A stretch of 64,000 nucleotides of DNA from Actinorhabdospora filicis. GTDB lineage: Bacteria; Actinomycetota; Actinomycetes; Mycobacteriales; Micromonosporaceae. The stretch is taken from contig NZ_BSTX01000002.1 of the NCBI RefSeq assembly GCF_030269765.1, positions 1,549,259 to 1,613,258 on the forward strand, written 5' to 3'. The notes beneath the pieces are model-generated. The model was not told the origin of the DNA and did no database searches. It saw only the letters and a program-made list of their open reading frames with translations. Positions 40,024 to 49,940 of the stretch are shown here, piece after piece (the stretch's first letter is position 1; every line of letters begins with the position of its first letter). The translations under genes and the position numbers were made by a program.

Positions 40024-40950
40024 CTACCGGCGAAGGTCGTGCGCTGCCAGAACCTCGCGCGCCAGCTGCCGGTAGGCGCGCGCCCCGCTGGACGCGGGCG
40101 CCCAGGTGGTGATGGGCTCACCGGCGACCGTGGTCTCCGGGAAGCGGACGGTGCGGGTGATGACCGTCTGGTAGACGCGGTCCCCGAAGGCCTCCACGAC
40201 CCGCTGAAGCACCTGGCGGCAGTGCGTGGTACGCGAGTCGTACATGGTGGCCAGGATGCCTTCCAGCTCCAGGTCGAAGTTGAGGCGCTCGCGGACCTTG
40301 TCCACGGTGTCCAGCAGCAACGCCACACCGCGCAGCGAGAAGAACTCGCATTCGAGGGGCACCAGGACGCCGTGGGCGGCGGTGAGGGCGTTGACGGTGA
40401 GCAGGCCCAGCGAGGGCTGGCAGTCGATGATGATGAAGTCGTACTCGCTCATCACCGGCCGCAGCACCCGCGTCAGCGTCTGCTCCCGGGCGACCTCGTT
40501 GACCAGCTGGATCTCGGCGGCCGAGAGGTCGATGTTGGCGGGCAGGACGTGCAGCCCGGCCACGTTGGTCTTGATGACCACGTCCTCGATGTTGACCCCG
40601 TCCTGCATGAGCAGGTTGTAGATGGTCAGGTCGAGGGTGTGGGGGTTGACGCCGAAGCCGACGCAGAGCGCGCCCTGCGGGTCGAAGTCGACCAGCAGGA
40701 CCTTGCGCCCGTACTCGGCGAGCGCGGCGCCCAGGTTGATCGTCGAGGTGGTCTTGCCGACCCCGCCCTTCTGGTTGGCCATGGCGATGACGCGCGCGGG
40801 GCCGTGCCGTTCGAGGGGCTGGGGCTGGGGGATGTCGCGCTTCCCGGTGTACGCCTCGGGGTCGGCGGGACCGGCTTCGCCGTCGCTGCCGTCGGGCGGT
40901 GGCGGAGTCTGCCGCAGCGCTGCCCACTTGTCGTCATTGTCGACGGTCAT
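40024..40950 (-). CDS. ParA family chromosome-partitioning ATPase
   Basis: The protein has 308 residues from ATG 40950 (GGAGGGG upstream). The deviant Walker A motif is ANQKGGVGKTTSTINLG, VDFDPQGALCVGFG follows, and the switch region is IIIDCQPSLGLLTVNAL. The first about 50 residues are a disordered, acidic/Pro-rich extension. Such ParA copies beside scpAB and xerD, without a parB partner, are standard in actinobacteria; the main ParA is near the origin. It is transcribed into the site-2-protease-like gene. Confidence 0.94.
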   Translation of the reverse strand: MTVDNDDKWAALRQTPPPPDGSDGEAGPADPEAYTGKRDIPQPQPLERHGPARVIAMANQKGGVGKTTSTINLGAALAEYGRKVLLVDFDPQGALCVGFGVNPHTLDLTIYNLLMQDGVNIEDVVIKTNVAGLHVLPANIDLSAAEIQLVNEVAREQTLTRVLRPVMSEYDFIIIDCQPSLGLLTVNALTAAHGVLVPLECEFFSLRGVALLLDTVDKVRERLNFDLELEGILATMYDSRTTHCRQVLQRVVEAFGDRVYQTVITRTVRFPETTVAGEPITTWAPASSGARAYRQLAREVLAAHDLRR

Positions 40951-41043
40951 GTCACGCCCCTCCCGGTGAGGTCGCCGCCGCCAGGGTGCTCGCAGCGGGG
41001 CGGTGCGCCCTTGCCTGCGACTGTACGGCAGCGACAATCCATA

Positions 41044-41085
41044 TGCGACATGAATCTGTTGCCGCACTACATTCGGCGTGTCGCA
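41044..41085. promoter_or_regulatory. Inverted repeat in the xerD-parA spacer
   Basis: TGCGACA (41044-41050) and TGTCGCA (41079-41085) are perfect 7-bp arms with 28 nt between. They are in the 159-bp spacer upstream of parA and after the xerD stop. May be a regulator site or part of a terminator; weak. Confidence 0.3.
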
Positions 41086-41109
41086 TCGACGGATTCAGGG
41101 ATGTGGAAC

Positions 41110-42030
41110 TCATCGGCGTGCTCGTGGGTGGGAAGTCGCGTACACCTCTCGGAGTCTATCCACCGTCACGAGCGTGTAAACCTGAGTGGTCACAACCGAT
41201 GTGTGACCGAGCAGTTCCTGCACGGCGCGGATGTCGGCGCCGCCGTCCAGAAGGTGCGTGGCGTAGGAGTGCCGCAGGGTGTGCGGAGAGATGTCGGCCG
41301 ACAGCCCGGCGCGCTCGGCGACGTCCTTGAGGACCGCCCACGCCCCTTGCCGTGACAGTCTCCCGCCGCGCTTGTTGCGGAACAGCCCGGCGTCGGTGGG
41401 GTTGAGTCCGGGGCGGGCGCGCACCAGGTAGGCCTCGATGGCCTCGACGGCGTAGTTGCCCAGCGGGACGGTGCGGGTCTTGCCGCCCTTGCCGGTGAGG
41501 GTGACCGCCCCGGCGGTGAGGTCGAGGTCGTCGATGGCGCAGGTGACGGCCTCGGTGATGCGGGCCCCGGTGCCGTAGAGGAACTCCAGGAGCGCGGTGT
41601 CGCGCAGGGGGATGGGGCCGTCGCCGAAGCGCGCGGCCTCCAGCAGCGCGGCGACCTCGTCGACGGTGATCGCCTTGGGCAGCCGCGTGGGCAGGTTCAC
41701 CGGGGGCGCGTCGATGAGCGGGTCGGTGCCGGCGTGGCCTTCGGCGTGGGCGAACTTGTGCAGCCCGCGGATCGCGCTGACCATCCGGGCGACCGACGCC
41801 GCGGACAGGGGCGGGTGGCCGCCCCAGCCGCGGGTCAGGTCGGCGCGGTATGCCTCGACCACGTCGGGGGTGATGGCGTCGACGGCCTCGATCCCCTGCG
41901 CGGTGAGCCATTCCAGGTAACGGTCGAGATCGCGGCGGTAGGCCTCGATGGTGTTCTTCGACCGTCCCTTTTCGACGGCCAGGTGGTCGAGGTAGATCCC
42001 GGCCACCCGGCCGATGCGCGCTTCCGTCAA
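41110..42030 (-). CDS. xerD: Tyrosine recombinase XerD
   Basis: The protein has 306 residues from TTG 42030, whose TTGA overlaps the ald stop. The N-terminal SAM-like core-binding domain (YLDHLAVEKGRSKNTIEAYRRDLDRYLEWL) is followed by the catalytic domain with Arg in GTGARITEAV, HTLRHSYATHLLDGG, LLGHTSVVTTQVY and the nucleophile Tyr in QVYTLV. It resolves chromosome dimers with XerC at dif. Neighbouring parA and scpAB fit a segregation role. Confidence 0.95.
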   Translation of the reverse strand: MTEARIGRVAGIYLDHLAVEKGRSKNTIEAYRRDLDRYLEWLTAQGIEAVDAITPDVVEAYRADLTRGWGGHPPLSAASVARMVSAIRGLHKFAHAEGHAGTDPLIDAPPVNLPTRLPKAITVDEVAALLEAARFGDGPIPLRDTALLEFLYGTGARITEAVTCAIDDLDLTAGAVTLTGKGGKTRTVPLGNYAVEAIEAYLVRARPGLNPTDAGLFRNKRGGRLSRQGAWAVLKDVAERAGLSADISPHTLRHSYATHLLDGGADIRAVQELLGHTSVVTTQVYTLVTVDRLREVYATSHPRARR

Positions 42031-43142
42031 GCGATGACCTCGTCGAGCTTGACCGCCTGGAGGCCGTGGGCCTCGGCGACGGGGCCGTAGACGACGTGCC
42101 CGGCGTGGGTGTTGAGACCCAGGGCCAGGGCGCGGTCGCGGCGCAGCGCCTCGCGCCAGCCGTGGTTGGCCAGCTCCAGCACGTACGGCAGCGTGACGTT
42201 GGTCAGCGCGTAGGTGGAGGTGTGCGGGACGGCGCCGGGCATGTTGGCCACGCAGTAGAACACCGAGTTGTGCACGGCGTAGGTCGGGTCGGCGTGGGTG
42301 GTGGGACGCGAGTCCTCGAAGCAGCCGCCCTGGTCGATGGAGATGTCGACCAGCACGCTGCCGGGCTTCATCCGCGAGACCAGCTCGTTGCTGATCAGCG
42401 TCGGCGCCTTGGCGCCGGGCACCAGCACGGCGCCGATGACCAGGTCGGCCTCCAGGACGGCCCGCTCGATCTCGTAGGCGTTGGAGGCGACCGTCTGCAG
42501 GTGGCCCTGGTAGATGCGGTCGGCGTCGCGAAGCTTGTCGATGTTCTTGTCCAGCAGCTGCACCTCGGCCTGCATGCCCAGCGCGATCGCCGCGGCGTTC
42601 ATGCCGGAGATGCCGGCGCCGATGACCACGACCCGCGCGGCGTGCACGCCCGAGACGCCGCCCATCAGGACGCCGCGGCCGCCGCCGGAGCGCATCAGGT
42701 GGTAGGCGCCGACCTGCGGGGCCAGCCGCCCGGCGACCTCCGACATCGGGGTCAGCAGCGGCAGCGCGCCGTTGCCGGTCTCCACCGTCTCGTAGGCGAT
42801 GCCGGTGACACCGCGCTCCAGAAGGGCGTCGGTGCACTCGCGGGAGGCGGCCAGGTGGAGGTAGGTGAACAGGACCTGGCCCTCGCGCATCCGGTGGTAC
42901 TCGGAGGCGATCGGCTCCTTCACCTTCAGGATGAGGTCACCGGTGGCCCAGACGGCGTCGGCGTCGGCGAGGATCGTCGCCCCCGCCGCGATGTAGTCCT
43001 CGTCGGGGATCGAGGACCCGACGCCGGCACCGGCCTGGACGTACACCTCGTGTCCGCCGCGGACGAGCTCGTGGACGCCCGTCGGCGTGATCGCCACCCG
43101 GTACTCGTGGTTCTTGACCTCGCTCGGGATACCGACCTTCAT
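42027..43142 (-). CDS. ald: Alanine dehydrogenase
   Basis: The protein has 371 residues from ATG 43142 with GAAGGAG upstream. The N-terminal signature is MKVGIPSEVKNHEYRVAITP, with the active-site Lys in ILKVKEP, the His in YLHLAAS, and the NAD-binding GAGISGMNAAAIALG. It catalyses alanine plus NAD to pyruvate, ammonia and NADH. It is directly upstream of xerD, a conserved actinobacterial pair. A 188-bp upstream region may carry Lrp/AldR-type regulation; no site is clear. Confidence 0.96.
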   Translation of the reverse strand: MKVGIPSEVKNHEYRVAITPTGVHELVRGGHEVYVQAGAGVGSSIPDEDYIAAGATILADADAVWATGDLILKVKEPIASEYHRMREGQVLFTYLHLAASRECTDALLERGVTGIAYETVETGNGALPLLTPMSEVAGRLAPQVGAYHLMRSGGGRGVLMGGVSGVHAARVVVIGAGISGMNAAAIALGMQAEVQLLDKNIDKLRDADRIYQGHLQTVASNAYEIERAVLEADLVIGAVLVPGAKAPTLISNELVSRMKPGSVLVDISIDQGGCFEDSRPTTHADPTYAVHNSVFYCVANMPGAVPHTSTYALTNVTLPYVLELANHGWREALRRDRALALGLNTHAGHVVYGPVAEAHGLQAVKLDEVIA

Positions 43143-43330
43143 TGTTGCGACTCCTTCGTCGCGTGGTCGGCGTGTCGGCGGAACCCTTCCACCGATGGCT
43201 GATCGCACGCCCACCCGCGGACCGCAGTGTAGGACGTGGCCCGAACGGGTGGCTCGGGTTGGTCGAAGAAGTGTCACCGAGGCGGCATGTGGGGGTCGTT
43301 CACCGAGCGTGAGTGGGTTAATCTGCGAGC

Positions 43331-43855
43331 ATGACCTCTCCGTATCCGCCGCAGGACCCCTACGGGCAGCAGCAGCCGCCGCAGTACGGCCAGCAGTACG
43401 GCCAGCCGCCGCAGCCCGCGCCCTCTGGCTCTTCCTATGAACTCTCCGGTCCTCCGGCCTCGGGATACACCGACCCGTACGCCCAGCCCGCGGACCCGTA
43501 CGCGCAGCAGCAGTACCCGCAGCAGCCGGTGTACCAGCAGCAGCCCGTCTACCAGCCGGTTCCCGTCGCCGTCCCGGTCCCCGCCTACTCGGCGGTGGGC
43601 GGCTACGGCGTCGACCCGGTCACCGGCCAGCCCCTGTCGGACAAGTCGAAGCTGACCGCCGGCCTGCTGCAGATCTTCCTCGGCGGCTTCGGCGTCGGCC
43701 GTTTCTACACCGGCCACGTCGGCATGGCCATCGGCCAGATCGCCGCGACCTGGCTGACCTGCGGACTCGGCGGCATCTGGCCGCTGATCGACGGCATCAT
43801 CCTGCTCACGTCGAACACGCAGACCGACGCCGACGGGCGCCTCCTGCGCAGCTGA
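43331..43855 (+). CDS. TM2-domain protein with Pro/Gln/Tyr-rich N-terminus
   Basis: The protein has 174 residues. Residues 1-95 are rich in Pro, Gln and Tyr with repeats such as YGQQ and VYQQQPVYQPV. The C-terminal part is a TM2 domain: two helices (LTAGLLQIFLGGFGVGRFYTG; AIGQIAATWLTCGLGGIWPLIDGIILL) with the conserved FLGGFGVGRFYTGH and GIWPLID motifs. Function unknown; possibly a polar scaffold at the membrane. It is divergent from ald and followed by a terminator. Confidence 0.9.
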   Translation: MTSPYPPQDPYGQQQPPQYGQQYGQPPQPAPSGSSYELSGPPASGYTDPYAQPADPYAQQQYPQQPVYQQQPVYQPVPVAVPVPAYSAVGGYGVDPVTGQPLSDKSKLTAGLLQIFLGGFGVGRFYTGHVGMAIGQIAATWLTCGLGGIWPLIDGIILLTSNTQTDADGRLLRS

Positions 43856-43872
43856 CGCGCGCCAGAAGCCCA

Positions 43873-43918
43873 CGGCCCCTGCATCCCGGATACTGGGAGG
43901 TAGGGGCCGAACTTTTCG
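43873..43918 (+). terminator. Terminator downstream of the TM2 gene
   Basis: CGGCCCCT (43873-43880) and AGGGGCCG (43902-43909) pair around an inner TCCC/GGGA helix, followed by AACTTTTCG. Confidence 0.8.
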
Positions 43919-43947
43919 CCCTATCACTGAATCAGGACATGCGAAAA

Positions 43948-43969
43948 GGCGAGCGGAAACCCGCTCGCC
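43948..43969 (-). terminator. Terminator downstream of the Nudix gene (minus strand)
   Basis: GGCGAGCGG (43948-43956) and CCGCTCGCC (43961-43969) form a 9-bp stem with a 4-nt loop; on the minus strand TTTT follows, so it ends the pyrG-nudix transcript. Confidence 0.82.
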
Positions 43970-44032
43970 CCTTCGATTCTTCGGATCATTCTCACAGGTA
44001 GCGGCCACTGAGAGCCGCGCTACACCCCGGTC

Positions 44033-44587
44033 TCAGCGCTTCTGGAGGGCCGCGGCGGCCAGGACCCCGATCTGGCAGGCCGCGTTGGCGATCCGCCCGT
44101 CCAGTACCGCCGCGACCGCTTCGTCCAGGTTCCACCAGCGGGTGGTCATCTCCGCCTCCTCGTGCTCGCGGACGTGCCGCTCGGCGTCGGGCACCGGCGC
44201 CAGCCCCCGCGCCAGGTACAGCCGGATCCGCTCGTTGGAGCAGCCCGGGCTCACCAGCGCGTCGGTGAGGTGGGTGTAGGACGACGCGGTCAGGTCGGCC
44301 TCCTCGGCCAACTCCCGCGCGGCGGTCAGCTCCGGGGCCTCCCCCGCCACGTCCAGCAGCCCCGCCGGCAGCTCCCACAGGAACGCGCGCACCGGATGCC
44401 GGTACTGGTGGACCAGCAGGACCCGGTCGTCATCGTCGAGGGCCACCACGCCCACCGCGCCGATGTGGCGCATGTAGTCGCGCGAGGCGGTCACCCCGCC
44501 GGGCATGGCCACCTCATCGGTCACCACGCTGAACATCGGGCCGGCGAAACGCTCGACGCTGCCGAGGACCTCGTACTGGTGGGTCAT
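44033..44587 (-). CDS. Nudix hydrolase, ADP-ribose pyrophosphatase type
   Basis: The protein has 184 residues from ATG 44587. The Nudix box is WELPAGLLDVAGEAPELTAARELAEEADL (the box Gly before the last residue is Ala), preceded by VLLVHQYRHPVRAFLWELPAG, typical of ADP-ribose or nucleotide-sugar pyrophosphatases, with LVSPGCSNERIRLYLA after. It hydrolyses ADP-ribose to AMP and ribose phosphate. It follows pyrG on the same strand with about 110 bp between, as in other actinobacteria. Confidence 0.92.
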   Translation of the reverse strand: MTHQYEVLGSVERFAGPMFSVVTDEVAMPGGVTASRDYMRHIGAVGVVALDDDDRVLLVHQYRHPVRAFLWELPAGLLDVAGEAPELTAARELAEEADLTASSYTHLTDALVSPGCSNERIRLYLARGLAPVPDAERHVREHEEAEMTTRWWNLDEAVAAVLDGRIANAACQIGVLAAAALQKR

Positions 44588-44698
44588 CGCTCTCCCTCGC
44601 GGTCGGGGCCGGACGGCCCGGGCGTCCCCCATCCTCCCCCACCCCTGGACGCCGAGAGGCCCGGCACGGTGACCGTGCCGGGCCGCAGAGGACGCGCC

Positions 44699-46399
<1,701 letters not shown>

Positions 46400-46489
46400 A
46401 ACCGTCTCCCGTGGTAGCCGTCAGGCGTGGCCCGGAAAAACCATCGGCGCGATGCCCCGGCGCCAACCGGAGGGTCGTGCGGGGGTCGC

Positions 46490-48790
46490 CTAGATGGTCT
46501 GTGGTCGGCCACGCGATCCACGGGATTCCACAGTAACACCGCCCCCACCTGCGTCCTTGGCGGGTCCGGTGATCGAGGCGACTCGCCGGGACGAAACACC
46601 CTCGACCGTGATCACCTTCCGGCGGCTCTTCTCACCGCGCACCTGCGCCCGCGCCAGGACCCGCAACGCCACGATCACGGCCAGCGGCACGGTGATCGCG
46701 GCGGCGGCACCGGCGGCGTAGAGCCCCGAACCGTCCAGGAGCCCGCCGAGGGCCGCGGCGACCGAGGCGCCCACGAACCCACCCCGCGCGGCCGGGTAGA
46801 GCCCGAACGCGCGTTTGAGACCGCCGGAGGGCCGCAGCAGCACCAGCCCGACGAACGCCGCCGAACCCAGCACCAGGATCGTCGTCCAGGACGAGGCCAC
46901 CGCGATCACATCGGCCTCGGCGATGTCGCGCAGCGTGCCGCTGGAGGCCCCCGAGGCGATACCGGCCACGAACCGGCCCAGCGGGCCGCGGTCACCGGGA
47001 TCACGGGTCAAGTCGATGGCGGCGAAGGCCAGCATCACGCCCACACCCAGCAACGTCGCCCACGCCAGCCGCGCGAAGGTCAGCCACCCGCCGGTGGAGA
47101 TCACCGCCGCCAGGCACACACCCGCCGTCAGCGCGATCGCCCCGGCCGGGTCGGCGCCCAGATGGGGACTGCCGACGATGAGGATCCCGATGCTGCCCAG
47201 CGCGGTGATGACCACCGGCCGCCACTTGCGGGCGGCGTTCTGCGCCACGCACCCGGCCGTCATCATCAGCCCCGCGGCGAACACCCCGTAACCGATGGAA
47301 CCCATGCCCGAATAGCGCCCGCCCTCCAGGGCGGAGTACCCGGCCACGCCGTTCAGCTGCAACGCCCCGCCGGTCAGCACGTCGACGGCCACGATGATCA
47401 CGCCCACGCTCGACACGATCGTCATCAACCGCAGCGGCGTGCGCCTGCGCGGCATCAGCAGCGCCCCGGCCGTCAGCGCCAGGGTGATCACCAGCGTCAC
47501 CCCCAGGAACACCCACACGTGCCCCGGCGCCCGCCACCACGGCACCAGGTCGGCCAGGATCGCCGCCGGAACCGACATCGCCAGCGCCACCGCGCTGCCC
47601 ACCAGCGCCCGCATCGTCCAATGCGAGGGCGGCCGCACACCCACCGGCCCGTGCCCCCGCCGCATCCGGTGCAGCACCGGCGTGGCCGCCGCGTACAGCG
47701 CGAACAGGCCCAAGGTGAGCACGAACAAGAACGTGCCGACCGTGCCGTGCTGGGCCGCGGCCTGCTGATCGGCGTCGGCCATCTCCTCGATGGCCCGCGC
47801 CAGGCTCTCCGGCCGCCCCGGCTCCACCGAGGCCGGCTCCCCCTGGAACGCCCGCGACTGGCTGCGCCCCAGCGCCTCCACCGCCGTCGGCGCCAGGTCC
47901 ACCAGCTGCAGATACCCCGGACGACCCGTCGAGGCCGAGGTCAGCCACCCGCCGTCCAGGCCCGGGCCGTCGGCGATCGCCGCGTGCAACCGCGGCGGGC
48001 TCTGCGTGTCGGACACCCCCGCGATCATCAGCAGCGAATCGGCCGGACGCGCCGCCAGCACCGCCGACAGCCGCTGATCGACCTCGGCGGCCACCGTCGC
48101 CCGGTCGGGAGTGTCGGGCAGCGTCCCCAGATCCACCACCGCCAGCGCACACGACGCCAGCAACTCGGCCGCCTTCTGCGGATCACGCGGCAGCCCGGGG
48201 GTGTAGACGTCGACCTGCCCCGTGGGCCGCGCGGTCGCGAACGCCCCACCCGGGCCCACCGCCACCGAACACCGCACCGACTCGGCCAGCGCGCCCAGCT
48301 CCGCGCCCTTGACACGGGCCCGGTTGCGGTTGACCGCCGCCTCCTGCCCGGCCACCCTCGCCCCGTCACCGTCACGGTCGGGCTCGATCCGCTCATCCGG
48401 CAGCGGCCCGCACACCCCGTTGGTGACCTCATCGTCACCGGCCGCGCGCGCACCCGCCGACAAGGTGTACCACCCGTCCAGCGGGCACGTCGGCGACTCC
48501 GCCGAGCGCACCGACAGCGACGCGATCGCGCCCTTCTGCGCCAGCTCCCACAAGTGGGGGGTGCTCTGCGGGCTCACGTCCTCCCAGCGCAGCCCCGCCA
48601 CGCCCACGACCACCACGTGCTGCACCGTGCGCGACTCGGCGCCGCCGGTGTGCCGCGGCAGCAGCTCCAGCCCCGCCACCAGCATCATCGCCGCGACGGC
48701 GAACCACGCCAGCACGCCGCGCCAGTGGACCTCGATCCACGCCCGCAACCGGTCGGCGCGGCCGCGCGCCGGGACGCCCTCCCCGCTCAC
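46490..48790 (-). CDS. Large membrane protein with an AlkP-like extracytoplasmic domain
   Basis: The protein has 766 residues. One N-terminal helix (VLAWFAVAAMMLVAGLELL) is followed by an extracytoplasmic domain of about 330 residues resembling the alkaline-phosphatase core (VVVVGVAGLRWEDVSPQSTPHLWELA; LLMIAGVSDTQSPPRLHAAIADG), then about 12 helices and a basic cytoplasmic tail. Not all metal ligands of the phosphatase fold are obvious. It overlaps the GT4 gene by 4 bp, so they are coupled. Position with GT4, MurJ and SteAB suggests a role in surface polymer or envelope assembly. A function is not established. Confidence 0.82.
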   Translation of the reverse strand: MSGEGVPARGRADRLRAWIEVHWRGVLAWFAVAAMMLVAGLELLPRHTGGAESRTVQHVVVVGVAGLRWEDVSPQSTPHLWELAQKGAIASLSVRSAESPTCPLDGWYTLSAGARAAGDDEVTNGVCGPLPDERIEPDRDGDGARVAGQEAAVNRNRARVKGAELGALAESVRCSVAVGPGGAFATARPTGQVDVYTPGLPRDPQKAAELLASCALAVVDLGTLPDTPDRATVAAEVDQRLSAVLAARPADSLLMIAGVSDTQSPPRLHAAIADGPGLDGGWLTSASTGRPGYLQLVDLAPTAVEALGRSQSRAFQGEPASVEPGRPESLARAIEEMADADQQAAAQHGTVGTFLFVLTLGLFALYAAATPVLHRMRRGHGPVGVRPPSHWTMRALVGSAVALAMSVPAAILADLVPWWRAPGHVWVFLGVTLVITLALTAGALLMPRRRTPLRLMTIVSSVGVIIVAVDVLTGGALQLNGVAGYSALEGGRYSGMGSIGYGVFAAGLMMTAGCVAQNAARKWRPVVITALGSIGILIVGSPHLGADPAGAIALTAGVCLAAVISTGGWLTFARLAWATLLGVGVMLAFAAIDLTRDPGDRGPLGRFVAGIASGASSGTLRDIAEADVIAVASSWTTILVLGSAAFVGLVLLRPSGGLKRAFGLYPAARGGFVGASVAAALGGLLDGSGLYAAGAAAAITVPLAVIVALRVLARAQVRGEKSRRKVITVEGVSSRRVASITGPAKDAGGGGVTVESRGSRGRPQTI

Positions 48791-49926
48791 GCCCCGGTCA
48801 GCTCCCGGTAGACCGCCTCGACCTGCGCCACGGCGTCGGCCACCGTCGGCAGGCCCGCGCCGCGCTCACGCCCGGCCGCCGACAGGCGCTCGCGCTCACC
48901 GGCGTCGTCCAGGACCCGCGCGATCGCCGCGGCCGTGGCCGCCGCCTCGCCCGGCGCCACCAGGATCGCCGCGTCACCGGTCACGTGCGGGACACCACCG
49001 ACGCGCGTGGCGATCAGCGGCGTACCCGAGCGCAGCGCCTCCTGCGCGAACAGCGGGTAGCCCTCCCACTCGGCGGTGCCGACCACCAGGTCGGCCGCGC
49101 CCAGCAGGTCCGGGACGTCCTTGCGGTGCCCCAGCAGCGTCACCGGGGCGCCCGTCGCGGCGATCCGCGCGGCCAGGTCCTCGCGCAGCGGCCCCTCACC
49201 GGCGACCACGAACAACGGCGCCGGGTCACGCCCGGCCAGGCTCGCCGCGGCGTCGATGAGGACGTCCACGCGCTTCTGCGGCGCCAACCGCGCGATCGAC
49301 AGCACCAGCGGGCGGCCTTCGGCCACACCCAGCTCCGCGCGCACCGCCGCCGCGTCACGCGCGGCCGGGGGCAGCGGCGGCGCCGGGACCGGCCCGAACC
49401 GCACATCGCGCCCGCCCAGCCGCAGCACCCGCGTCACCAGGTCCTCCGACACGCACAGCGACAGGTCGGCACCGCGCGCCACGGCCTTCTCCGCCGCGCC
49501 CAGCACCCGCCCCTTGACTCCCCCGGTGCTCATGAGCACGTTGTGCCAGGTCACCACCAGCGGCGCGCCCAGCGGCCGCGCCGCACGGGCGACCAGCCCG
49601 GCGCGCATCCCGTGGGCGTGGACGATGTCGGTGGCCCGGGCCCCACCCGGTCCTCGCAGCGCCGCGCGCAACCGCCGTGCGGCGCGCGCGTCGGCGACCG
49701 GATCCACGCCCGCGCTGATCTCCACCGGCACGAACCGCGCGCCGCGCGCGCCGAAACCGAACAGCTCCTCGGTGGCCGCGGGACCCGCGACGGTGACCCG
49801 GGCGTCGGCGGCCACCAGGCCCTCCACCAGGGAGGCCACGTGCTGCCCGACCCCGCCGGTGCTCGTGGCCAGCACCAGGTGCACCCGACGACCGTCGAGC
49901 GCTCCGGTGGTGTCAGTCCCCGCCAT
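48787..49926 (-). CDS. Glycosyltransferase family 4 protein
   Basis: The protein has 379 residues from ATG 49926, which has GGAGG at good distance (the ATG at 49944, overlapping the murJ stop, would add six). The GT-B N-terminal domain has VLATSTGGVGQHVASLVEGL and VHAHGMRAGLVA. The C-terminal domain has LSIARLAPQKRVDVLIDA and the nucleotide-sugar site WEGYPLFAQEALRSGTPLIATRVGG. It likely transfers a sugar to an envelope glycolipid. It is coupled to the membrane protein downstream and to murJ upstream. Confidence 0.92.
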   Translation of the reverse strand: MAGTDTTGALDGRRVHLVLATSTGGVGQHVASLVEGLVAADARVTVAGPAATEELFGFGARGARFVPVEISAGVDPVADARAARRLRAALRGPGGARATDIVHAHGMRAGLVARAARPLGAPLVVTWHNVLMSTGGVKGRVLGAAEKAVARGADLSLCVSEDLVTRVLRLGGRDVRFGPVPAPPLPPAARDAAAVRAELGVAEGRPLVLSIARLAPQKRVDVLIDAAASLAGRDPAPLFVVAGEGPLREDLAARIAATGAPVTLLGHRKDVPDLLGAADLVVGTAEWEGYPLFAQEALRSGTPLIATRVGGVPHVTGDAAILVAPGEAAATAAAIARVLDDAGERERLSAAGRERGAGLPTVADAVAQVEAVYRELTGA

Positions 49927-49940
49927 GTCCGCCTCCGCCT

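Noticed and set aside
41044..41085. Inverted repeat near xerD as a dif site
   Set aside because: Arms are only 7 bp with a 28-nt spacer, unlike the 28-bp dif with a 6-bp centre.
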